From positions 145,081 to 209,080 of the forward strand of contig CACHRU010000002.1 in NCBI GenBank assembly GCA_902582345.1: 64,000 bases of DNA. The letters are read 5' to 3'. Under the pieces are notes generated by a model. That model was not told where the DNA came from. It was given only the letters and a program-made list of their open reading frames with translations, and made no database searches. The translations under genes and the position numbers were made by a program. Below are positions 53,972 to 64,000 of the stretch, in pieces (the stretch's first letter is position 1; the number at the start of each line of letters is the position of its first letter). This stretch comes from an uncultured Pelagibacteraceae bacterium (GTDB lineage: Bacteria; Pseudomonadota; Alphaproteobacteria; Pelagibacterales; Pelagibacteraceae).

Positions 53972-54442
53972 ATGGATAAAAAAAAATTACCTTTACGAAT
54001 GGGTGTTGGTGTTGTCGTGTTAAACTCTAAAAATAAAGTTTTTGTTGCAAAACGTAAAGACAATGCAGTGGATAAGTGGCAAATGCCTCAAGGTGGAGTA
54101 GATCAAAATGAAGACCTTGTAACAGCAATGAGAAGAGAGCTCGACGAAGAAACAAGTATAAAAAATATTTCTATATTAAAAACAATAGACAAATGGCTCG
54201 AATATGAATTACCTAAAAACCTAGTTGGAATAATATGGAAAGGTAAATTCAGAGGTCAAAAACAAAAATGGTTTATTGTAAAATTTTTAGGTGATGATAA
54301 AGAAATAAACATCGAAACGCAAAAGCCAGAATTCATAGAGTGGAAATGGATTAACGTTGAAGATTTACCAAAAGTTATTGTTGATTTCAAAAAACATGTT
54401 TATGAGGAACTTGTTCCAGAAATAAAAAAAGTTATTGGCTAA
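53972..54442 (+). CDS. rppH: RNA pyrophosphohydrolase
   Basis: RppH removes pyrophosphate from mRNA 5' ends to start decay. The 156-residue Nudix protein opens LPLRMGVGVVVLN and has the Nudix box GGVDQNEDLVTAMRRELDEET, with Thr where the consensus often has Gly. The KWQMPQGG segment and the WKGKFRGQKQKWF region are typical of RppH/InvA rather than other Nudix enzymes. Its 3' end overlaps the convergent atpC by 11 bases. Confidence 0.92.
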   Translation: MDKKKLPLRMGVGVVVLNSKNKVFVAKRKDNAVDKWQMPQGGVDQNEDLVTAMRRELDEETSIKNISILKTIDKWLEYELPKNLVGIIWKGKFRGQKQKWFIVKFLGDDKEINIETQKPEFIEWKWINVEDLPKVIVDFKKHVYEELVPEIKKVIG

Positions 54443-54823
54443 TATTTTTTAACCCCTCGATTTTATAAGAAAGTATATATTTTTCTTTATCGGTACAATC
54501 CTCTAGGTTAAGATCTTTTGTTGCTTTATCAATTTGTTCTTGAATTTCATCTTTTGAAAATTCTTTAGAATTTTTCACTGTAGAAGATAAAATCAACAAG
54601 GTATCATTTGAAAACTCTACAATCCCCTCTTCTAAAAAAAACTTTTCTTTTTTTTGTGAACCAATTATCTCAACAAATCCTGGACGTAAAAAAGTAACAA
54701 TAGGAATATGATTTTTTAATACTCCCATTTCACCTTCAAAAGATGGTATTGTAACAAGGTTTGCTGAACCTTTAAAAATTATTTTTGCTGGACTTATTAT
54801 CTCAACTTTAAAGTCTTCAGGCA

Positions 54824-54824
<1 letters not shown>
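54432..54824 (-). CDS. atpC: F1 ATP synthase epsilon subunit
   Basis: The epsilon subunit couples the gamma rotor to Fo and regulates ATPase activity. The 130-residue protein has the N-terminal beta-sandwich pattern FKVEIISPAKIIFKG, VTIPSFEGEMGVLKNH and PGFVEI, with a short helical C-terminus. It is last in atpHAGDC and its ATG overlaps the atpD stop by one base. Its end overlaps rppH by 11 bases. Confidence 0.94.
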
Positions 54825-57134
<2,310 letters not shown>

Positions 57135-57135
<1 letters not shown>

Positions 57136-58666
57136 TATTTTAAATCTTTTTTAATTTTTTCAATGATATTGATAAGATCTTTTTCGATCTTCTCATCTAA
57201 TTTACCGCTTGTGTGAATGTTTTCAAAAATTTCAGGTTTATTATTTTTTATTTCTTCGATTAGTTTTTTTTCAAATGAATTTATCATACTTAAATCTAAA
57301 TTATCTAGATATCCATTTACTCCTGAAAAAATTGTTACCACTTGTTCAGCTACAGTAAGTGGGGAGTATTGGTTTTGTTTTAAAAGCTCTGTTAATTTTG
57401 AACCTCTATTTAATAATTTTTGTGTTGATGCATCCAAATCTGATCCAAATTGTGCAAAAGCAGCCATTTCTCGGTATTGGGCTAATTCTAGCTTTATCGA
57501 TCCCGCCACTTTCTTCATTGCTTTTGTCTGTGCTGCAGATCCTACTCTAGAAACAGATAAACCAACGTTTACAGCAGGTCTTATACCTTGGTTAAATAAC
57601 TCTGTTTCAAGAAAAATTTGGCCATCTGTAATTGAAATCACGTTTGTAGGAATATAAGCGGAAACATCGCCAGCTTGTGTTTCAATTATTGGAAGTGCTG
57701 TTAGTGAACCACCACCTTTATCATCATTTAATTTTGCAGCCCTTTCAAGTAATCTACTATGTAAATAAAAGACATCACCAGGATATGCTTCTCTGCCTGG
57801 TGGTCTTCTCAATAATAAAGACATTTGTCTATATGCAACTGCTTGTTTCGAAAGATCATCATATATTATTAAAGCATGCATACCATTGTCTCGGAAGTAT
57901 TCACCAATAGTGCAACCTGTATAGGGAGCTAAAAATTGTAAAGGTGCGGAGTCGGATGCCGTCGCAGAAACGACTGTTGTATATTTCATCGCACCTGCAT
58001 CTTCTAATGTTTTTACTATTTGAGCAACGGTAGATCTTTTTGACCTATAGCGACATAAACACAATATAATTTTTTAGACTCGTCATTCGATTCATTAACA
58101 GCTTTTTGATTAATTATTGTGTCAACAGCGACCGCTGTTTTACCTGTTTGTCTATCTCCGATTATCAATTCTCTTTGACCTCGTCCGATTGGAATAAGGC
58201 TATCTATAGCCTTCAGACCTGTTTGCATTGGCTCATTGACTGACTTTCTTGGAATTATTCCTGGGGCTTTAACTTCGACTCTTTGTCTTTTTACTTTAGT
58301 AGGTAGTGATCCTTTTCCATCTATAGGATTGCCTAATCCATCAACAACTCTTCCTAAAAGTTCTTTTCCAACTGGAACATCAACAATAGATTTAGTTCTT
58401 TTAACTATGTCACCTTCTTTAATTTCTCTATCGTCACCGAATATTACTATTCCAACATTATCACTTTCTAAATTTAGTGCCATTCCTTTTGAGCCATCTT
58501 TAAACTCAACCATTTCTCCTGCCTGAACATTATCTAGTCCGTATACTCTTGCTATACCGTCACCAACAGATAGTACCTTGCCAACCTCTGAAATTTCAGC
58601 TTTTTCACTGAAATTTTTAATTTGTTCTTTTAGTAATTTAGTTACTTCTGAGGGATTTATTTCCAT
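57135..58666 (-). CDS. atpA: F1 ATP synthase alpha subunit, split by a frameshift
   Basis: The alpha subunit holds the non-catalytic nucleotide sites of F1. Two track ORFs (58016-58666 and 57135-58064) are the two halves of one atpA. The first ends ...YVAIGQK and then out of frame; the second resumes [17 protein letters not shown] in the next frame, exactly where normal AtpA continues. The break is at about residue 210, at five A on the minus strand (T at 58037-58041), where six A would restore a 510-residue protein. Walker A is GDRQTGKTA. The gene is essential and the rest of the operon is intact, so a sequencing or assembly error is the best explanation. The second track ORF's Met is not a real start. 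Confidence 0.93.
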
Positions 58667-58667
58667 T

Positions 58668-59225
58668 TTAATTTTCCAGCATCAATTTTTCGTATTTTCT
58701 TAATTTATTCTTAATCGAAGAATCTATCATTAAACTACCAATTTGAATTTTAAAACCACCAATCAAACTTTCATCTATTTTATAATTCAAATTGATTGAG
58801 GAGTTTAAAACCGATGAAAGCTCTCCATTCAATTTTTTTATTTCATTTTCTGATAGCTTTTTTGATGATATTATTGAAGCAGAAACTTCTTTATTTTCAA
58901 TTGATACTAATTTGATAAAATTATCAATAATTCTTTCTAAAAAAAATATTCTTCTTTTCTTAACTAATAAATTCAAAAAGTTTTCTAAATTTTTTGGGGC
59001 CTGTAACATTCCAGATATTTTTTTTAAAACCAAAGATTGTTCTTGAATATTTTTAGTAGGATTTTGAATGAAATTTTTGAAATCCTTATTTTCTCTATAT
59101 ATTTTTAAAAGTGTTATTAACTTCTCATTAACGACTTTTAATTCAGAATTCTCTTTTGATACTTCAAACAAAGCAAGCGCGTATCTGCCAGCGGTCTCAG
59201 ATGAGAATGATTTATTTGTAGTCAA
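58668..59225 (-). CDS. atpH: F1 ATP synthase delta subunit
   Basis: The delta subunit links the F1 head to the peripheral stalk. The 185-residue protein has [15 protein letters not shown] near the N-terminus and the C-terminal [31 protein letters not shown] signature. The start codon is TTG at 59223-59225; no in-frame ATG lies between it and the upstream stop. A TAGGT about 10 bases upstream is the only ribosome-binding candidate. It begins the atpHAGDC operon, one base before atpA. The 80-base gap to priA shows nothing further. Confidence 0.93.
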   Translation of the reverse strand: MTTNKSFSSETAGRYALALFEVSKENSELKVVNEKLITLLKIYRENKDFKNFIQNPTKNIQEQSLVLKKISGMLQAPKNLENFLNLLVKKRRIFFLERIIDNFIKLVSIENKEVSASIISSKKLSENEIKKLNGELSSVLNSSINLNYKIDESLIGGFKIQIGSLMIDSSIKNKLRKYEKLMLEN

Positions 59226-59305
59226 TTTAATACCTATAAGAGTTCTAGATTAAAAATTGTTTCGTACCATATGAAATAATCGTCTTCAAGGTGCTTTACT
59301 GTAAT

Positions 59306-61263
59306 TTAAACAAAATTAACTGGGTCAACATCAACCGTGAGTTTAATTTTAGGGGAGATTTTGAGGCTATCCAAGCATTTCTCAAGAAGCTCTTTATTTT
59401 CTTTTCTTTGGTCGGTTTTTATTAACAATCTGGTTCTAAAATTTTTTCTCACTTTATGTAATGGAGAGTCGACTGGTCCTAAAATTTCTAAATTGGTTTT
59501 TTTCAAAATTTCATTTTTTATTTCTTGAGCTCCCCTGAAACTATTCTCTTTAATTTTTGACGATACAATAATCGATATAAGTTTTTTAAATGGAGGTAAA
59601 TTATTTTTTTTTCTAATCTTAAGTTCATTTTCTAAGAAATCAGTTGGATTATTTTTAACTAAATCTTGAAGTATTTCATTTGTAGGAGTAATTGTTTGAT
59701 AAATTATTTGCGAGTCTGATTCAAATCTTCCTGCTCTACCACTTAATTGATTATATAATTGTATATTTTTTCTGTTGATCTTAAATCAAAACCTCTTCCA
59801 GAGAAATCTGCATCTACAACTACGATGCAGTTTAATTTTGGAAAATTAAAACCTTTTGAAATCATTTGAGTCGCAACTAAAATATTAATTTTATTTTTTT
59901 CAATTTCTCTTAACATTTCAATATTAGTTTTATTCTGAGTTAAATAATCGCTGGAAATAATCTTTATTTTTTTATTGGGAAATTTTTTTTTAACTTCTTC
60001 AAATATTTTTTCTACTCCTGGGTTAAACATTTTAAAATCACACGAATTTTTTTTATTTCTACAATGTCTTTTTATTTGAGCGGAATGACCACAGTAATGA
60101 CAAAAAATTTTTTCTGAATATTTATGATAAGTTAAATAAATTGAACAGTTTGGACAAGTATGTTTAAAACCACAATTTTTACAAATTAAAAAAGTTGAAT
60201 ATCCTCGTCTATTTAAAAAAAATAACACTTGATTTTTTTTTTTTAAATATTCCTCAACTATTTTTTGTGTTTCCTCTGCAATAAAATTGTTTTTAATTTT
60301 ATTTAAATTAAGATTAATAATTTTTGATTTAGGGAATGGGAAATTTTTATATCTTTTTTTTAAAGATGTAATGTTATATTTTTTCCTTTTGATATTATAA
60401 AAAGTTTCAAGTGATGGTATTGAAGTAACTAGGTAAATTGGAATATTTTCAAAAGAAGCTCGCACGATACCCATATCTCTAGCATTATAAATTAAGCTTT
60501 CCTCTTGCTTGTAAGAAGTATCATGCTCTTCATCAATAATTATTAATCCAAGTTTAGAAAAAGGTAAAAGTAAAGAAGATCTTGCTCCTATTACGAGTTT
60601 AATTTTATTTTTTATAACCCCTTGCCAAATTTTTCTTTTAGTTTTTGGAGTAACTTTTGAATGCCAAATGCACGGTTCAAATCCGAAAAAATCGCTAAAT
60701 CTTTCCCTAAATTGGTTGGTCAAAAATATTTCTGGGAGCATAACAAGAACTTGTTTGTTAGTTTTAAGAACTTTTTTTATTTTTTCAAAATAAACTAATG
60801 TTTTCCCTGACCCTGTTACACCTTGAAGAACAGAAACACTAAAATTGTTTCCAAATCTTTCTAGATCACTTAGTGATTTTTTCTGATCGTGATTCAACTC
60901 AAACAGTTTTCCCTTATTTAAAATTTTTGACTCTTTATAAGAACTTTCTTCTTTAAAAAGACTTTTTTTATTACTAATACACATTTTTAAAACAAGGCCT
61001 TTTGAAACAAGATTATAACTCGAAAACCAGTTGATAAAATGAACCAAGTTTTCATTAATTGATAAATTTTCAAATCTTTTTTTTACTAGCTTGATCTTAA
61101 ATTTTTTTGATGTTGTTTGTTGTTTGTTCCAAACCACACCTATTTCTGTTTTATTTCCGAACGGAACTTCAACGATATCCCCGATTGACAAAGATTTAAT
61201 GTTTCCTTTTCCATAAGTTAACGGATAATTGAATATTTTAGGTAATAGGACCGGTATATCCAT
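59306..61263 (-). CDS. priA: primosomal protein N' (PriA helicase), split by a frameshift
   Basis: PriA restarts collapsed replication forks. The long track ORF (59743-61263) holds the N-terminal 3'-end-binding domain, Walker A GVTGSGKTLVYF, the DEEH box and zinc-binding Cys pairs (CKNCGFKHTCPNC, CHYCGH), but stops early after RSTEK. In the next frame the sequence continues as LYNQLSGRAGRFES, motif VI, and on to DVDPVNFV at 59306. The shift is at six A on the minus strand (T at 59766-59771); seven A would give RSTEKNIQLYNQLSGRAGR, aligning residue for residue with E. coli PriA, and a 652-residue protein. A homopolymer error is likely, as in atpA. Confidence 0.9.
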
Positions 61264-61293
61264 AAGATACGATTTTAAATATATTTATTATAA

Positions 61294-62697
61294 TTAAAAA
61301 TGAATTGGTCTTTTATCAACAGCTAACGCCGCCTCTTTAATTGCCTCTGTGTGTGTTGGATGAGCATGACATGTTCTAGCTATATCTTCTGAACTTGCTC
61401 CAAACTCCATAGCTATAGCCATTTCAGCTATCATATCCCCACTATGAGGACCAATAATATGAACACCTAAAACTTTGTCCGTTTCAGAGTTTGCTAATAT
61501 TTTAACAAAACCCTCAGTTTCATTATTCACTTTTGCTCTGGAGTTGGCTAAAAAAGGAAATTTACCAATTTTGTAATTAATATTTTCCTTTTTTAATTCT
61601 TCCTCAGTTTTGCCTACAGCTGCAACTTCTGGTGAAGTATATATCACTCCAGGTATCACATCGTAATTAACATGGCCTGCTTGTCCAGCCAAAATTTCAG
61701 CTACAGCTATTCCCTCTTCCTCTGCTTTGTGAGCTAACATCGGTCCTTTTATTACATCTCCAATTGCAAAAATATTTTTTACATTTGTTTGTAATTTAGT
61801 ATTAACTTCTACCCTGCCTTTTAAGTCTGTTTTAACTCCAGCTTTATCTAAGTGTAATCCACTGGTAAAAGGTTTTCTACCGACTGAAATCAAAACCTTT
61901 TCTGAAATAATTTCTTTTTTTGCTTTACTTAAAATATCTTCATAATTTACATTAACGTTTGTTCCACTTTTTTTAACACTTAACACCTTTGAATTAAGTT
62001 TAAACTCTATTCCTTGTTTCGATAATATCTTTTTAAATTCATTAGAAATTTCTCTATCCATACCAGGAGTGATATGGTCAAGATATTCTAAAACTGTAAC
62101 TTTTGATCCTAGTCTTGACCAAACTGAGCCCATTTCCAAACCAATGTAGCCTCCGCCTATAACAATCATGGACTTTGGAACTTTTTCAAGAGAAAGAGCG
62201 CCTGTTGATGAAATAATGTTTTTTTCATCAATATTCACGCCAGGAATATTTGTGTGCATTGAACCCGTTGCTATAACAATATTTTTGGATTTGTAAGTTT
62301 TTTTTTCTTTTTCATTTGAAACTTGTATCTCATTTTTATTTTTAAACTCACCTTTTCCTTTCAAATATGTAACTTTATTTTTTTTAAAAAGAAATTCTAC
62401 TCCTTTAGTAAGTATTTGAACTGATTTATCTTTGTTAGACATCATTTTTTTTACATTTAATTTCAAATCACTTATTTCGATTCCCTGTAAGTTAAAATCG
62501 TTTTTTGCTTTAGCATAATTTTCAGAAAGATTAAGGAGACTTTTAGATGGTATACAACCTACATTGAGACACGTTCCACCTAAAGTTCCTCTACTTTCTA
62601 CGCAGGCAGTTTTAAGACCAAGTTGTGCGGCTCTAATAGCGCATACATATCCACCTGGGCCTCCACCAATAACTATTAAATCAAATTCATTTTCCAT
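61294..62697 (-). CDS. lpdA: dihydrolipoamide dehydrogenase (E3)
   Basis: LpdA reoxidises dihydrolipoamide using FAD and NAD+. The 467-residue protein has GGGPGGYVCAIRAAQLG, the redox disulfide GGTCLNVGCIPSK, the NAD-binding GGGYIGLEMGSV, AIGDVIKGPMLAHKAEEEG and the catalytic HAHPTHTEA. It is 2 bases downstream of sucB, so it belongs to the 2-oxoglutarate dehydrogenase operon. It is the only E3 in the window and probably also serves the pyruvate dehydrogenase encoded at 16332. No lipoyl domain is attached here. Confidence 0.96.
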   Translation of the reverse strand: MENEFDLIVIGGGPGGYVCAIRAAQLGLKTACVESRGTLGGTCLNVGCIPSKSLLNLSENYAKAKNDFNLQGIEISDLKLNVKKMMSNKDKSVQILTKGVEFLFKKNKVTYLKGKGEFKNKNEIQVSNEKEKKTYKSKNIVIATGSMHTNIPGVNIDEKNIISSTGALSLEKVPKSMIVIGGGYIGLEMGSVWSRLGSKVTVLEYLDHITPGMDREISNEFKKILSKQGIEFKLNSKVLSVKKSGTNVNVNYEDILSKAKKEIISEKVLISVGRKPFTSGLHLDKAGVKTDLKGRVEVNTKLQTNVKNIFAIGDVIKGPMLAHKAEEEGIAVAEILAGQAGHVNYDVIPGVIYTSPEVAAVGKTEEELKKENINYKIGKFPFLANSRAKVNNETEGFVKILANSETDKVLGVHIIGPHSGDMIAEMAIAMEFGASSEDIARTCHAHPTHTEAIKEAALAVDKRPIHF

Positions 62698-62699
62698 TT

Positions 62700-63998
62700 T
62701 TATAGGTTTAAAAATAATCTTTTTGGTTGTTCAAGAGAGTCTTTAATAATTTTTAAAAAGGAAACTGCCTCTTTGCCATCAATAATTCTATGGTCATAAG
62801 ACAAAGCTAAATACATTATTGGCCTAACAATAACGTTACCATCCTTTACAATTGGTCTCTCTACAATGTTGTGCATACCTAGAACTGCAGATTGGGGTGG
62901 ATTTAAAATAGGAGTTGATAACATCGAACCGTAAATCCCCCCGTTTGTTATCGTAAATGTTCCACCTTGCAAATCGTCTATTGTAATTTTTCCGTCTCTA
63001 GCTTTTTGGCTCAGATCTCCAATATTTTTCTCAATTTCTGCGAACGACATTTCATCCGAATTTCTCAAGACTGGAACGACCAAACCTCTCTCGGTGCCAA
63101 CTGCAATACTTATATTGTAATAATTTTTATAGACTATTTCTTCCCCTTGAATTTCTGCGTTTATCGCTGGATAATTTTTAAGACCTAATACGCAAGCTTT
63201 TACAAAAAATGACATGAAACCAAGTTTTACTCCATATTTTTTTTGAAACTCTTCCTTATAATTGTTTCTCATTAAAATTACTTCATTCATATCAACTTCA
63301 TTAAAAGTCGTAAGCATTGCAGCTGTTTGTTGAGCTTCTTTTAATCTTTTTGCAATAGTCGCTCTCAACCTTGTCATTTTAATTCTTTCCTCTGGACCAT
63401 GAAGTCTTCGTCTTTCTGAGGTTTGAGGTTTGGTTCCCATAAGATTCATTATATCTTCCTTGAGCACTAATCCATTTTTTCCAGTTCCTTCTACTTCTTC
63501 TAAATTTATATTCGACTCGGAGGCCATCTTCCTTGCAGATGGTGTTGCACCTTTTTGATTACTTGGAATCTTTTTTTCTTTATGGATTTGATCAAGTACA
63601 AGAGGTTTTGCTTCGTGAATAATTTTCTCATTTTTTTCCTCAATATTGTTAAGAACTAAAGGGGCTTCCTTTATAACTTCTTTTTGACTGTGTTCTTTTA
63701 TATTTTTTGGTGGAGTATACTTTTTTTCTGCGCTTGATTCTTTTGGCTTAGCTACAGTATCTTTTTTTGATATTGTTCCTAACAAAGATCCTACGTTTAC
63801 AGTTTCACCTTCTTTAACACTTATCTTTTCTAAAATTCCTGATGAAGGAGATGGAACTTCGACATTTACTTTGTCTGTCTCCAACTCTACAAGTGGTTCG
63901 TCTGAAGATACTTTCTCTCCCTGACTTTTTAACCATTTTGAAACAGTTGCCTCTGTAACTGACTCACCTAAAGTTGGAACTACAATTTTATCTGACAT
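62700..63998 (-). CDS. sucB: 2-oxoglutarate dehydrogenase E2 (dihydrolipoamide succinyltransferase)
   Basis: SucB is the succinyltransferase core of the 2-oxoglutarate dehydrogenase complex. The 432-residue protein begins [20 protein letters not shown], with a single lipoyl domain (ELETDKVNV, Lys43), then a Lys/Glu/Pro-rich linker, a peripheral subunit-binding domain ([13 protein letters not shown]) and the catalytic domain with [10 protein letters not shown]. The GESVTEA N-terminus separates it from the pyruvate enzyme. The start is at 63998; the E1 gene sucA is expected just outside the window. Confidence 0.95.
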   Translation of the reverse strand: MSDKIVVPTLGESVTEATVSKWLKSQGEKVSSDEPLVELETDKVNVEVPSPSSGILEKISVKEGETVNVGSLLGTISKKDTVAKPKESSAEKKYTPPKNIKEHSQKEVIKEAPLVLNNIEEKNEKIIHEAKPLVLDQIHKEKKIPSNQKGATPSARKMASESNINLEEVEGTGKNGLVLKEDIMNLMGTKPQTSERRRLHGPEERIKMTRLRATIAKRLKEAQQTAAMLTTFNEVDMNEVILMRNNYKEEFQKKYGVKLGFMSFFVKACVLGLKNYPAINAEIQGEEIVYKNYYNISIAVGTERGLVVPVLRNSDEMSFAEIEKNIGDLSQKARDGKITIDDLQGGTFTITNGGIYGSMLSTPILNPPQSAVLGMHNIVERPIVKDGNVIVRPIMYLALSYDHRIIDGKEAVSFLKIIKDSLEQPKRLFLNL

Positions 63999-64000
63999 TA

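Noticed and set aside
58016-58064. Separate start for the downstream atpA ORF ([12 protein letters not shown]...)
   Set aside because: The first 11 residues are an out-of-frame reading of YVAIGQK; true AtpA sequence resumes at RSTVAQ, so this is one broken gene and not two.
59766-59771. Programmed frameshifting in priA
   Set aside because: PriA is not known to use it, there is no obvious stimulatory structure, and the neighbouring atpA shows the same homopolymer deletion, so error is the simpler explanation.

Overview
The window looks like a piece of a SAR11-clade (Pelagibacterales) alphaproteobacterial chromosome, or a very close relative. It is strongly A+T rich, genes are packed with 1-14 base overlaps or gaps of a few bases, and Lys/Asn/Ile codons dominate. 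Gene content is alphaproteobacterial: a SAM-II riboswitch before metX-metW, the tlpA / argH-lptM-lysA block, CarD next to an FdxA-type ferredoxin, priA next to atpHAGDC, and sucB-lpdA. The species assignment is inference from these traits. I saw no IS element, CRISPR array, prophage or rRNA operon, and no gene-free stretch over 300 bases.

Layout. 1-4375: a thrS fragment cut by the window edge, a GT4 glycosyltransferase, an alpha/beta hydrolase and an SDR-type epimerase. 4375-11446: glutamate synthase (gltD-gltB), uppP and tRNA-Arg(ACG). 11534-16066: acetyl-CoA acetyltransferase and acetoacetyl-CoA synthetase flank an HDAC-family deacetylase; between thiolase and deacetylase are a coupled 44-residue membrane miniprotein and a 59-residue Cys-rich protein behind two Fur-like boxes. 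16234-22675: a possible leader ORF, then pyruvate dehydrogenase E1 (with an extra N-terminal lipoyl domain) and E2, an EamA exporter, a TauD-like dioxygenase and a hotdog thioesterase. 22672-28007 (minus): a TAXI-TRAP uptake system with a terminator between binding protein and permease, a 50-residue putative zinc protein, exported MsrB and an aminotransferase. 28181-32187: SUV3-like helicase, TerB protein, ferredoxin, CarD, and on the opposite strand a 24-residue almost wholly basic peptide with its own promoter and terminator. 32390-39746: long-chain acyl-CoA synthetase, tRNA-Leu(CAA), a BASS-family transporter with a double winged-helix regulator, DedA, DsbB, Coq7, HNH nuclease, esterase, HIG1-type protein and TlpA. 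39776-45186: argH-lptM-lysA-plsC facing hisC-tyrA. 45244-54442: SAM-II-controlled metX-metW-gloB, then rplU-rpmA-obgE-proB-proA-nadD-rsfS-ctpA-rppH. 54432-63998 (minus): the F1 ATP synthase genes, priA, lpdA and sucB.

Functionally the window is mostly core housekeeping: carbon entry (PDH, part of OGDH, acetoacetate use), nitrogen assimilation (GOGAT, Arg/Pro/Lys/Met/His/Tyr synthesis), respiration-linked functions (F1, Coq7, DsbB, HIG1) and a few importers.

The observations most worth checking are: the iron-box-controlled Cys-rich miniprotein; the polybasic 24-mer beside a Lys-tailed CarD; the lipoyl-AceE fusion; a SAM-II riboswitch whose pseudoknot strand can also act as an antiterminator; and single-base frameshifts in atpA and priA, both at A-homopolymers, which look more like sequencing or assembly errors than biology.
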